60,000 nt of DNA. Source: Takakia lepidozioides (lineage: Eukaryota; Streptophyta; Takakiopsida; Takakiales; Takakiaceae). The position numbers and the translations under genes are program-made. Location of the stretch: assembly GCA_030704615.1 (NCBI GenBank), contig CM060731.1:19036001-19096000 (forward strand), given 5' to 3'. The notes under the pieces are model-generated. The model searched no databases, was not told the DNA's origin, and worked only from the letters and a program-made list of their open reading frames with translations. Positions 44,729 to 56,636 of the stretch are shown here, in pieces (the first letter of the stretch is position 1; every line of letters starts with the position of its first letter).

Positions 44729-45723
44729 CATTGAGAATGACCAGGGTGTCACAGCCTCCTGGCATGGATGGAGTACATAGCCCAAGCCCACCCCAACGAC
44801 CTGGATTGGCATTTCGCCATGGAATGTGTTTGTGCTCAAGGTTGCGGGGCCCAAAGAACGCAGTCTTCTCAAAGCGGCAATGGCAGACATCAACTCGTAA
44901 GTTACAATGCTTCTTGCTTTGGAACTTTGAATTTGAAACAGACATTTCATTGCCAATCGTCATATTTGTTGCAAATTCTCATTTATGTATTGTTTAATGG
45001 AAATGTGGCATTGCAGGGTGACTGAGAATGCCTTCATTGCCACCAACTTGTCCCATATGCTCTTCCGAGTGAAGGATGTCGGGAAGCAGGGGGTGCAAGA
45101 GTTTGCCAATTCGCTCAGTGCCGACCTCCTGCACAAGTCGGAGGCAAAGGCAGACAGAACCTGGTATAGGCTGAGCATGGACGCCATGGTGGACTACATA
45201 TTTCGGGTAAAGCTCCTCACTGTTTTGTTGAGCTAATCTGTCTCTCCTCCCCCAATAGAAGAAAAAGTGTTGAGCAGGATCTCTAATCTTATGTGCGCAT
45301 TCTTGACAGACGAAAATTCAGCAGGATTTGGCACATGCGCGGAGGTTCTACATGGAGTCAGAGGAGAAGAAACTAACCCTCCCGGCACTGGAATCGTATC
45401 TCAAAGCTGCGGAGGCGAAGGCCCGCATCAAGTACAAGTCGCGGATGGTAAAGTACGTGGCCATAGCTGATCCCGCCCTTGGTGCCGATTTTCTGGTGGA
45501 GGTGGGGAAACACTACTCCCGCGCTCTGAAGCCCACAATGACATTGGAAAAGCTGCATCGTCTAGCCACATCATGTGTGGATGCAACAGAAAATGTTATA
45601 CATTCTTAACCAAATTGTCGTGGCAACAATTCGTTTTTGTGGTGTTTGGCGCTTACTAATATGCTGGGTGGTTGGACAGACCCGGTGGCTCCAAATCTGG
45701 AATGGTTCCCAAAGTACAAGGGA
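44729..45723 (+). pseudogene. Methyltransferase-like gene, N-terminal part (copy B)
   Basis: Exons: MEYIAQAHPNDLDWHFAMEC with CAQGCGAQ (44768-44898), an intron GTAAGT..TTGCAG (44899-45017), then VTENAFIATNLSHMLFRVKD, LSADLLHKSEAKADRTWYRL and AMVDYIFR to about 45206. A second intron ends at 45309 (ttcttgacag), and the exon QQDLAHARRFYMESEE repeats the start of the C-terminal half at 22.54 kb. The gene stops dead at 45723. Together, this and 22.5-26.2 kb give a near-complete gene sharing 486 bp. No known domain is visible in this N-terminal part. Confidence 0.6.
45238..45723 (+). repeat. 486-bp direct duplication, copy B
   Basis: Same length and nearly the same sequence as 22467-22952. Confidence 0.85.
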
Positions 45724-45969
45724 TAGAATTACCTACTTCTAGTTAACTAGGACGTTTTAGATATTTATATTTATATTTTGTGTGTTAGGACTCCATTTGG
45801 TCTCATATGCCAAGTGAGGTGTCAAGCCTCACTTGGAACATGGGGATGGGTTTTCCCCTTGTGAGGGTTGAGGAGGGCTCATCTTCTTGTAGTTGAGCCT
45901 CCATGAGCCTCTCCCACCTCCATAGCTATAGATATTGAAAAAGAGTGTGGTGAGGGCTTTGTAGGGTGG
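45724..45969. other. LTR-like remnant
   Basis: Contains a GGGCTCATC..GTTGAGCCTC hairpin phrase (about 45873-45902) similar to the gypsy LTR at 34.88 kb, plus an AAGTGAGG..CCTCACTT stem near 45810. Probably a related LTR fragment; no gene seen. Confidence 0.35.
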
Positions 45970-46272
45970 TGTCAAGGACGAGAACATGACTGAACACAAA
46001 CAAGAGATCAGACTAGAGATACAAGACTAGACAAGAGGTCAAGGTTGGCGTGGCCGTATGCACAATGAGTAAATATGAATCGAGGGGATCTTTATAACAA
46101 TAAACAAGGGTACAAGATATTGGAACACGACTTGAATACTGGAATGTTGGAAACTGGACTGGAGTACCAGATACTGGAAACTAGGCTAAGGTACTGGGAA
46201 CTGGACTGGAGTACTGGGAACTGGAAACAAGAGTAGCTTGAACTGGTGTTGGCGAGACTGAAGAGTGTCCAG
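45970..46272 (-). repeat. LTR of another retrotransposon, distal part
   Basis: On the minus strand this is the end of an LTR (..TTGACA at 45970) whose start (TGTCACGG) is at 59797. The two pieces are separated by the hAT element and together make about 650 bp with TGTCA/TGACA ends. Confidence 0.65.
46265..46272. repeat. hAT target-site duplication, left, GTGTCCAG
   Basis: Exact 8-bp match to 59441-59448; 8 bp is the diagnostic duplication length of hAT transposons. Confidence 0.85.
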
Positions 46273-46494
46273 CCCGGTTATCAGCGTCACGTCCGTCAGT
46301 CAGCGTCAGGTCATTTCAGACCTGATGCTGACGGGACCTCCGTCACGTCAGGTTCGAGGAATATTCTGGTAAAAATAGTACCAGGTAAAATACTGCCACC
46401 TACGCAGCCATGTCGCCGACACGGTGGCGGTGGCAAATACATTTTGAAAATTAACAAAATGAACACGACCGCCAATTCGCTTTGTTTTTCGAAT

Positions 46495-47290
46495 TTAAAA
46501 AAAAATAGCGACCGCCGTATTGGCGGTCGCTTCAATTTTATTTTTTTTTAAAGCAAGATTGGCGGTCGCCTTATTTTTTGAGATAGAAAAACAAATAGCG
46601 ACCGCCATATTGGCGGTCGCTTCAAATGTTTTTTTTTTTTAAAGCAAGATTGGCGGTCGCACTGGCGGTCGCCTTATTTTTCGAATTAAAAAAACAAATA
46701 GCGACCGCTATGTTGGCGGTCGCTTCAATTTATTGTTTAAAAAAAACTAGATTGGCGGTCGTATTGGCGGTCGCCTAATTTAAAAAAGAAAACAAGCGAC
46801 TGCCGTATTGGCGGTCGCACAATTTTGTAAATATGTACAAAACAAACGACTGCCATATGGCGGTCGGATAATTTCAAAAATATAAAAAAAAAAAACAGCG
46901 ACCGCCATTGGGCGGTCCCTTAATTTTAAAAATATATAGAAAAACAAACGACCGCCATAAAATATAAAGATTAAAAGCGACCGCCTTACTGGCGGTCGTG
47001 TTTTTTTCAAAATATTAAAAATAAAAGCGACCACCATATTGGCGGTCGCTTTATTTTAAATATATTAACAAATGAAACGACCGCCATACCGGCAGTCGCA
47101 TTATATTTTTAAATAAAAAACAATAGCGACCGCCATACGGGCGGTCGTTTAAATTTAAAAATATACAAAATAGAAGTGACCGCAATATTGCACAAAATGA
47201 AAGGAAATAAAAGCGACCGCAGTAGTGGCGGTCGCTTGTTTTTTATAAAAAATAAAAATACGGACCGTAGTATTAGCGGTCGCTTAATTT
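46495..47290. repeat. Left subterminal array of GCGACCGCC / GGCGGTCGC
   Basis: Around twelve inverted pairs such as GCGACCGCCATATTGGCGG set in AT-rich spacers, irregularly spaced 40-100 bp. Some members have lost a CpG (GACTGCC, GACCACC). Confidence 0.9.
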
Positions 47291-47689
47291 CAAAATTACA
47301 ACAAATATGGTTGTACAGCCTTTTTCGGGTGGGCGCTATTGGTTCGTCATGTATTCATTTCACTTTCATTTCACTTTCATCCCTCTTGGATCATATATGA
47401 GGGAGGAGGGTCACCAAGCTCCTCACTTCTTTTCCACCAAAGCCACTTCAGCAGATTGTGTATAAGCTCAATACTACAACCCACATCGACCCACTAGGGT
47501 TGCTGACAGGTGTAGAAGTGTTGGGTTATCGCATTGCACTCTACATTCACAACACGTTCATTTATAAGTGACTGTTTTTTGTTGCTTGCATCACTAGGTC
47601 CCAGTGGAGTGGATATTGGATAAAGATGAGAGAGGAATGAAGCCCTTGGTATACGGCAATCCCGAACACTGTTAGTGCCACTGATAGTG

Positions 47690-50600
47690 TTGAGTGCAAC
47701 CTATGTGGATTAAAGCTTTCTTATCGTAAGGATTGGTTGCTCGCTCACCTCGGCTATAAAGGTGTGAAGAGCGCTGGGGTGGGTTTATATGCCCCAAAGC
47801 ATTTATGCGGGTAAAAAGCCACTTTGCCCAGTGTGGAGGCAATATTCCAATGTCTTTGGATCTGGACATGACCTCTGAGCAGAACACTTCATCGTCCCGT
47901 CAGGATGCCCCGATTAGTACCCAGGGCGACTCTTGTGAGGCTTCGGGGGTGTCCTTGAACAAGTAGGTTGTGCCGGAGCAACACCTGTTTCAACACCTCT
48001 TTGTACCCCTACACTTCAACGGAGTAAAGGATTACGGCAGCAATCCATGCAAGAAGGTCTTAACTTGTCTGCGAAAAGATAGTTGGATAAAAAATGGGCG
48101 CAGTTTTTCTTCGAGGCCAACATATCATTTAATGTGGCAAGGCTTTCGGCATTTGTTTTTGCCGTTAGAGCAACCTCAGAATACATGTGCGAGCCTGTTG
48201 GGGAAGGGCAAAGAGGTCCATGGTTGCATCGTCAAAGCTGGAATTGTGGCAGATGTCATTCTGAACAATACCCTTGTGGACAGGGAGTGTTCAACAATAT
48301 GGCTGAGCGAAATGTGATGTTGTGGAACGACTTATCACAATCTCCGCACATGATTGCTAGAAGACGCCATGACCGAGCTTGCCCAAAAGGTCAACGATAG
48401 GACGGGCGAGTGCATCAGAAAATATGGAAGCACTATATGTGCCGATGGTTGGAGTTCTGTCACAAACAGACCGTTGTTCAATGTCATGCTCGTATGTCCA
48501 GCTGGGGAACAATTCTTGGGATCGGTCGACATTAGCGGCGAGAAAAAAGATGGACGTTATCAATGCCAACTATTGACGAACTTCATCGAACAGGTCGGAA
48601 GTGATAGAATCGTACAAATATGCACAGACAATGCCGCTAACATGAGAAACACTGCACACATGTTGTTGGCACGTTATCCCCATATGTACTATCAAGGTTG
48701 TGCTGCTCATATCCTTGACCTTCTTTTGGAAGATTGGGGAAAAGAACAGTGGGTGAAACAACTTGTCAAGCGAGCGAAGACTGTTGTGTCGTTCATCCGC
48801 ACACACCACATCCCTTTGGCAATATATAGGAGGCACGAACCCAAATACAGCCTCCGTAATCCAGGCGAAACTTGTTTTGCCACTAACTTCTTGATGGTGG
48901 ATCGATTGGTGACGGTGAAGAGCAGTCTGGAGCACACCATCATGGATCCTCAATGGGATGCATACACACAGACATTGCGGGACTCCAGAAAAGCCAAGTC
49001 ATTGGGCAAAAGTCGAAAAGTTCAAAATACATTCGCAGCGATGATTTCTGGAAGAAATGTGAAAACTTTGTTTATATGGTAGAGTCGGTGTTAATCGTCT
49101 TGCGGGAGTTTGATGGAAAGCAACCAGTAATGGGCAAGGCATGGTTACTAATGCAAAATCTTGAGAAACGTCCAATCCTTGAGGCATCCTCCCTTCTCCT
49201 TGGAACCTGAACTTGCGGACAGTGCTGAGGATGCATTTTACGACCGTCGTTCGATGGTTCGAATGGACTTGCATTATGCGGGGGCTTTGCTCAATCCATT
49301 TTTGCTCGACAATACCATGCTCCGAGACGACGCCGATGCCAAGGCCGGCCTCGTGCGAGTGCTCATGCGACTGGCTCCGCCGAACCATGCAGAGAGAGCT
49401 ATATCCGAGTACTAATGCTTCTCAGATCGCCGCGACCCTTTTGAGGACATGCCAGATCCAAAAGAGCTCAATATGTTGCCACATGAATGGTGGGATCTGA
49501 TTGGAGCTGGAGCAAAAACATTGGCTCCTATTGCGAAGCGTATTCTTGCTCAAGTGTGCTCTGCCTCATCTTGCGAACGCAATTGGAGCAGTTACTCATT
49601 TCGCAACAGGTTGAATCCCGCGAGGGCTGACAAATTGGTGTATGTGTATACCAATTGCCGACTGCTACGTGAGAGGGCAGTGGATGATGCTGCAGCATAG
49701 TATGAGAAGAATTTGCATTCCGAAGACTCTGCTTCTGAGGCTGATTCGATGAGTGACGATACTAAGCCTCAGAGAGAATAATCTCAGAGGGAATCATCTG
49801 CCTCCGATAGTGAAGATGGATCCGATGATGCTCCCAAAAATGCGTATGACCCGTTTACATTCACAGAGGAGGATGCTTATATCCATTCGACCTTTGATGA
49901 CCTTCTTGAAGAAGTGCGTATCGCAGATGAAGGTGAAGCTGCAATTGTGTCATCCCCATAACATGGTCCTCAAAATGAAGTTGGGGTCGACCCTCGCCCC
50001 CCACTACACACTGAAACCACCGGTAGTGCCCCAATGGAGCTTAGGGGTGATGTACTGCCAGGACCGATCGACGTACGCAACCCTGTTCATACAAACGATG
50101 GTGTCGAACCCATTGTACAGTCGACGAGACGAGATCATGCCTCACCGATACGACCAGCTCCACCACAATGCCAAAACTGATCCAGCTCCCCATCAACACA
50201 GCGGGCATTAAGAAGCATCAGGGTTGATCTGTTTTCCACACGCATGCATCATTCTGCTGCATTGGACCGGGTGGAAGTTGAAGCCTCGGATGACGACAAC
50301 CTGCCACTATAATTCCACCTCACATGCCGGACCATCTAATGACGGTCCATCTCGGGCAGTCCCCCCTCCGGTACCTCCTTCGAGACCACCTTCGATTGCA
50401 TCCCAAGTCCATAAACGACAGAGAACAGTCCAACCTTTTGTAGGCGATCGGCCTACAAACAAGCCAGATACCGTGGATGGTATTCAAGACCGGAGCGGGA
50501 GTCGACCTCATAGAGAACTAAATGTGGTTCGAGGTCGCTTGCAGATTCAAAGGCCTGGACATATGAGGTCGGATAGAGAGGACGATTCCAGCACTGATCA

Positions 50601-50703
50601 TGGCAACGGTGGTGAAGTCGAGGGTGACCCGGATTTTCAACCCATCGGAGCATTAGGATTAGGATCTTCTTCGTCCCGCCGTCGAAGCAGTAGAAGGAAT
50701 TGA
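47690..50703 (+). pseudogene. hAT transposase, decayed
   Basis: A BED-finger-like start (VECNLCGLKLSYRKDWLLAHL, about 47692-47755) is followed by KKWAQFFFEANISFNVARL (48.09 kb). The catalytic part runs 48354-49082 with CADGWSS (first Asp region) and ICTDNAANM (second Asp). After frameshifts near 49050 and 49190 come EDAFYDRRSMVRMDLHYAG and the hAT dimerisation region with APIAKRILAQVCSASSCERNWS (Glu region, about 49585) and RNRLNPARADKLVYV. A disordered acidic then Arg/Ser-rich tail ends at 50703. Stops at 49779 and 49959 are TAA. A PPR fragment interrupts the gene at 48195-48335. The protein would cut and rejoin the element ends; this copy cannot make it. Confidence 0.85.
48195..48335 (+). 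pseudogene. PPR fragment inside the hAT transposase gene
   Basis: GKGKEVHGCIVKAGIVADVI then, after a 36-bp internal deletion, GVFNNMAERNVMLWN, the same family as 7.6-8.0 kb. Transposase text flanks it directly: RATSEYMCEP before and YHNLRT, LLEDAMTELAQKV after. Confidence 0.8.
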
Positions 50704-50964
50704 AGCAAAACAGCTGTAGGCATGCATCAGCACTTTTTAGTGGACATGTTTATATTTTTGTACTGAAGTAATACCAATGTGATCATTGTTACTATGAGTA
50801 TTTGTATTGCTGTTGTGTATGTGTTGGAAAATAAAAGATGTTGCTCATATGTATACCAGCCAAAATGTCGGCCAAAGGCACCGTCACTTGCTCATGTTTG
50901 TGTTCGGTGATTTGCTTGTGGAATGGAGAACAATTGTGCCATACTTCCAACTATGCATTCATTT

Positions 50965-51115
50965 TTATTTAAATGGAGCGACCGCCAAGGTGGCGGTCGC
51001 TTCTACGAGGTCCGCCCTCTGCGTGAAACGAGGAATGAGAGGGGGGGGGGGATATAAGCTCCCAGTCATTATTTTGGAAATGAAGCGACCGCCGTTACTG
51101 GTGGTCGTTTTTTTG
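50965..51115. repeat. Isolated GCGACCGCC inverted pairs before the RING gene
   Basis: GCGACCGCCAAGGTGGCGGT at about 50980 and GCGACCGCCGTTACTGGTGG at about 51084, 110-240 bp upstream of the RING gene ATG. They could be promoter-proximal copies of the terminal-array motif. Confidence 0.7.
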
Positions 51116-51224
51116 TTTTTTTGGAGCAAAATGTGACACCTACTCAAACCTACATAACGGGGGAAGGGTTTAGAGTTACGTCTTTTTAGAAAACCTCGTT
51201 TAGTGTTGCTCCGATTGTTGTAGA

Positions 51225-53553
51225 ATGGCAGAGGGCCAGGACGATGACCGTCATGGAAGAGATGACCCCAATGAACATGGACCGACCCCTAAGAAAATCA
51301 AAGGGTCAAGGCAAGACTTGAATTGGGAAGTATTTGGTGACCCTAGCATACTAGCAGAAGATGACTGGGAGGATGTTCCGGAAGAGTTTCGGTGGCCGAT
51401 GGCGAGATGCAAAAAATTCATGAAATGGTACTACATCAATCGATTGTGGCCTTTGGATAGGCATGACGTGCAAACCCGAAACAATTACGCAGAGTCTAGG
51501 TCTTGCACGAACTTGCATTTCTAGCATAGGGCGAATGAGGTGCATTGCACATTGTGGGGTCAACCTCTCTTAAAGGGTCAAATCCCGTACACCTTGGCAG
51601 CCATGTTGTACGTGGAGGTCATACTCTTGCGTCCAGTGAATTGACAAACTGCTAGTAGGAGGAACGCAAGGTTGCTATACGATTTGGAGTACATCCCGGA
51701 CACGTTCGGAATACAACCGGCTGCAACGTTAGAGGAACAACTGGCGGAGAGAGACCAGCGAATCAGGACCCTGCAGGACCGACTGGACTGACAAACACTG
51801 TGCATAGCCGAGTTGGAAGCTAGATTGCAAGACATGCCTCCAAACAATGAATGCACTGTTGTCCCAATGAGGATCGAACAAACGTCATGGACATGGACGC
51901 GGAGTTTGCGATGCCCGATCGCAGTATTGACCTCATCATTCAGGACGTTACAGACGTCCTTGATCCTGTGGCCGATGAAACCATGGTTGAGGAACAGCGA
52001 ATTGCGGATGAGAGAAGGAGGAAATGAAAAGAACCAGTACTGGAAATTGGGGAATGTTCGAGGGTCGCCATTCAATCAGAAATGAGCCCGATATTAGATG
52101 TCGACCGCGTTACAAAGGAGCGGGACATTGCCATGGCAATTGCATAGCGCTTGTCCAAAACACTGGAGACTCAGGCATGGGTCCCATTGAATGGCGATTG
52201 GGAGAATTGGGTACAATGGGCGACCCATTTGGCCTCCAGAGAAGCTCGGGTAGAGCGGGCACTATCAGGCTTGCAACGTGTCGCACGCATGTCGAACCGT
52301 AACGTGGATAGCATTTATGCCAACATGCAAAGGTATAACGATCTCCGCATATCTTCGCCGGATATACCAATTGGGCAGATGTGGATTCTATGTTCGATCG
52401 ATGTGAGCACAAAATTTCGGGGTCGAACAGAAGCATAAACTGGGAATTGGAGATAGAGGAAGAGTGGGACACCACAACAAGGATGACCAGCCACATCAAA
52501 CCGGCCCAGAGGGAGGAGATACCACGAGGCGTTTTGCCGTCATGGATATCAGATGACACAGTTTGTTCGATGTGTAGGAATCCATACGGCCCAGAGGGAT
52601 GTCATGTGCTTGGATCATGTGGACATATGTTCCATCTCACATGTCTTATCCCGCAAGCCTTGCGGACGAGCGCTTGCCTAGAATGCCGTACACCAATCCA
52701 TCGCCGTTTCTATGAGCTGGTGGGCTTGGAGGATCGGATGCCCATAGGTTTTGAATACAATCGACACAACCTCCCATTGGATGGGCTACCATATACATTT
52801 CTGAATTGTGTGCATTGGGGCAAGAACTTGGTATGAGATGCAGACAGAGAGATGCATGGCATACATGCCGGAAACCCGACATACATCAAAGATCCCCAGT
52901 ATTTCTGGGTCACGTCTGATTAGGAGATAACCATACGTGCGGGAGGTATTCGAGATTGGTGGGAGAGATAGCAGTTTTGCCGCAATCTGGGAGGGCATTG
53001 GAGTCAAAGAAGGTCCAGATTTATCCGGCTCCCATACGTTCCATGGGTGCCGGAGGAGAACGAATTGTATGACCGACAACCGATTGGGAGACATTTGTTG
53101 TTGTCCGAACTGGAAGATGCTATAATATGTCAACGTCGAATGAATGATGCGTACGAGGCGGCTTATCGTCGAAACGACACAATGATTAGGGACAGGGCCC
53201 GCGAGAGGTAGTTGGAAAGTTTCAAAAGTACCATCAAGGCAGTTGTAGAGAAATGGAGGCGATTATGGACAGACCGTTATCATCGTGTTTCGGGGGCTGT
53301 ATTACCGGATGTGGATGGCCTCGTTGCCAATTTGCATGCAGCCCGAGCACTTGTTTTCGATCTACCTCCGCCACGTCGTGAGAGTGAAGAAGAAAGTCAA
53401 CTTTCGTCGCGAAGTAGGCGGATGCAGGCCAGAATTGATCACATGCCATTGGGCCCCTCATTGACCATGAGATCACGGTCGCAAGCTCTGGCAATTGGCA
53501 GTGCAAATCAGGCCACAACATCAAATTCCACATCCTCGGACAGTGACGACTAG
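51225..53553 (+). pseudogene. RING-finger gene of the hAT element
   Basis: Starts MAEGQDDDRHGRDD at 51225. An acidic N-terminus (NWEVFGDPSILAEDDWEDV) and a coiled coil (LEEQLAERDQRIRTLQDRL) are followed by helical text (VPLNGDWENWVQWA, SREARVERALSGLQRVA). The RING is at about 52560-52705: CSMCRNPYGPEGC, SCGHMFHLTC, SACLEC, spacing C-x2-C-x14-C-x-H-x2-H-x2-C-x10-C-x2-C, typical of E3 ubiquitin ligases. The C-terminus is Ser-rich and ends at 53553. Two frame shifts (about 51890 and 52410) and nine premature stops break it: TAG at 51522, 52145, 52921, 52969 and 53209, TGA at 51642, 51789, 52025 and 52834. Apart from these the text is well preserved. Confidence 0.75.
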
Positions 53554-53559
53554 GCTTTT

Positions 53560-53955
53560 AATGACTAGCAGTGTAGTACATATACAATATGCATTTTTGT
53601 TGTACCTTGAATATTGTTGGAACACTTTGTGATGGCATTCCGCCAAGTTTGTATATCACCAATTTTGTTAATACACAATGCACATGTGCGGCACCTGCCA
53701 ATTTCAATTGCATGAGCAGCGTTTTCTTTACATTTACACTCGTGTGATGGGGAAGAAGTAGTTCACCCTGTAAACAAATTTACAATGGTGTCATATTTGG
53801 TCATGACGTGTATATGGGTATTTGCAATGAACTCCGAAAGCTGGAGAACAAGGAAAATTGATGTTAACAAATAAATTATAACGAGTTACGAACGGTCCTC
53901 TTCCAAACAAATTTCGCCTGGTCCCTGCGTATTTCATAATCATTTCGCAAAATCT
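53560..53955. other. AT-rich 3' region of the RING gene
   Basis: No gene or repeat recognised. Confidence 0.4.
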
Positions 53956-54009
53956 ATGATCTTTCTACGAACATACCCACAAAGTTCTCAAAGCACAAAA
54001 TACGAGATT

Positions 54010-54925
54010 GATCTCATATTACACTGGGATATATCAGATGGTACATTGAACACACTGGCCAAGTTTCAAAGCGAACGAAAATCATTTGGATGGGCAACCA
54101 TCCATTGGCCCATTGAACGAATTTCGATTGAACTCATATTACTCTGGGGCCTCTTACATGACACATTGAACACAGTGGCCAAGTCTCAAAGCGAACCAAA
54201 ATCATTTCGATGGCCAACCATTCGTTGAGCCATCGAATGAATTGAGCCAAAAACAAAATCGATACATGCCAGAAACCCCCACTGAAAGGCAGTGCATACT
54301 TATTTATTGACTTAAAATAAATTTAAATTCAATTAAATTGTGGAATGGCTTGAGAGGGGAGCGCGTCGATGGAGAGGCAAATGATTTATTCGTCTGTTGT
54401 GTCTCCGCACATGTGTCACACACATATTCAAACACATGCGGGCAAAAGAGGGGCTTCAACCACATCCGTTCAATGGGTGCAATAGCCGTGCACGCATTGC
54501 ATGATTTCTTTTTCGCATTGAACAAAAACCAAATGACAAGTGAACGCCTCATTGGACAATTGAACGATTTTCGATTGATCTCGTATTACACTGGGATGTA
54601 TCAGATGGTACATTGAACACACTGGCCAAGTTTCAAAGCGAACGAAAATCATTTGGATGGGCAACCATCCGTTGGCCCATTCAACGAATTTCGATTGATC
54701 TCATATTACTCTGGGGCCTCTTGCATGGCACATTGAACATAGTGGCCAAGTCTCAAAGCGAACCAAAATCATTTCGATGGCCAACCATCCGTTGAGCCAT
54801 CGAATGAATTTTGATTGATCTGCTATTAGTCCGGGACCTGATACATGGTATGTTGAATATAGTGGCAAAGATTGAAAGCAAACGGAAATCATTTGGATGG
54901 GCAACCATTCAATCGCCCATTGAAT
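54010..54925 (+). repeat. Diverged ~115-bp tandem units
   Basis: The phrase ttgaacacactggccaagtt, tcaaagcgaac and aaaatcatttggatgggcaa recurs at about 54045, 54165, 54612, 54733 and 54852 (spacing about 120 bp), interrupted by unrelated sequence at 54250-54570. All open frames here are by-products. Confidence 0.8.
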
Positions 54926-54979
54926 GAATGGGGTTTCGTCTTCGATTATACTGGGACATGTTGCATGGTATGCCCTTTG

Positions 54980-55285
54980 AAGCTCTTTTTGTAGTGTCTC
55001 TTGCCTCGTAATGCGGTGCTTCTCCATGTCCACTTTATCCAATATGTTAATATTCTCCACCTGGAATAGATCCACATATATGTGGAGAAATCCTTAAAAA
55101 AACAAATGACCATCTCAACTTTTATAAGCCTCATCCCCAGCTTCCAGTTTTGATGGTCATTTGTTTTTTTAAGTTATATACGCATGTGTGGATATGTTCC
55201 AGATGAAAGATATTATCATTGGAAAAATAAGAGTTGGAGAAGCACCTCATTACGAAGCAAGAGACATTACAGAAGACCTCAGCAT
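54980..55285. repeat. Imperfect inverted repeat (fold-back)
   Basis: Left arm about 54985-55113 and right arm about 55152-55285, for example GTGTCTCTTGCCTCGTAATG against CATTACGAAGCAAGAGACAT, and AACAAATGACCATC against GATGGTCATTTGTT at the centre. Confidence 0.8.
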
Positions 55286-55964
55286 GTTGAACATCTGAAT
55301 GAAGAACCTTGCCCATCCTCGCTTCAAAGTTCTAGCGCTTCTGAAATGATCACATGTTTGTTGGTGGAAGCAGATCTCGTAGGTCACATTGATCTCGTAC
55401 CCATCGAAGACTCCCGTAGGCCACACGGAACGGTTCATGTGATACATTTTCACAAATGCGATGTGATACATTTGTGAAATGGTATCACATCAACCGTTTA
55501 ATGTGGCCAATGCACGTCTTCCGCACCATGGTGGAAATGTTCACCACTTGAAAGCACAAACACAAATAATCCGTGCAAACAATCTCAAGAATCATATGTA
55601 CTGCAAGGTGTTTTATACTGCCGATGTTCATGTAGTAGAATTATTTAGGAATCGTTTTGCTACTCTCATGCCAACAACATCAAGTCTGCTGCGACTGCCA
55701 TATTCCGAATTCTGTATCAGCCACCACGGACACGAAACCAAGAACTTTGCACAAAATCTCCAATTCATTCAATTTATGGTGGGTCATGGCTGCAGCCTAC
55801 AAGCTGGCCGGGGTGGCTGATACGTCCGTTTGAACATGACAGTCTCAGAGGACGTTGACATGGGAATAGCAAAAAAAGTACTACAAAATTCAGCTAGAGG
55901 AACAACAATAGCATGAAACACCTTACCGTAAATATGATTGTTGACATTGGTTGTGACAGCTCCA

Positions 55965-56600
55965 ATCAATAGAGAACTCGCACCATCAGTTGCGCTCCAA
56001 CAGCAGTACCTGTCCCCCGAGTAAATAAAATTCCGTTGTAAATAATAAATTGCATACGCTCGAACCTCACAAATGTCATTTCAACACAACCGGCCGTGTA
56101 TTGTGGCACTGTTTGTAACTGCGAACGTTTCAATGTTTCTGACAGGGTACTGAGAAAATGATATATTGGATCTATAGGAGTTAGACAACAAACGTTCCAT
56201 ATCTCATTCAACTGTGCGATGCTACCATGAGTGACATGGATAAAAAAATAATAGGTGTACATGCGACCTCCGCACGTTTAAGTAGAGACCTAGTATCAAA
56301 TGTTCGGAGGTCGCATGTGCACCTATTACTTTCCGATCCATGCCTCTCATGGTAGTGTCGCACAGTTGAATGAGAGAAGACGTTTGTTGTCTAACTCCTA
56401 CGGAACTAATACATCGTTTTCTCATAACCCTATCCGAAACCTTGGAACATTACAAATATAAACAGTGAGCTAGTACACAAACCATTTATGTTGCGATGAC
56501 AGGTGCCAGGGTCGAGCATATGCAATGTAGTATTTACAATGGGACTTTATTTATTACATGCACGATCAAAATTGAGTTATGTCTTCATAAAAAAACCATT
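55965..56600. repeat. Imperfect inverted repeat (fold-back)
   Basis: Arms about 55985-56275 and 56295-56580. Near the centre CATGCGACCTCCG faces CGGAGGTCGCATG; further out GTTAGACAACAAACG faces CGTTTGTTGTCTAAC. Confidence 0.8.
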
Positions 56601-56636
56601 GTACCGCCAGAAATCTCATATCTACGAGACTATGGT

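Noticed and set aside
53956-54795. Two 60-90 codon frames repeating HWDISDGTLN/WGLLHGTLN-like text
   Set aside because: By-products of the ~120-bp tandem units.
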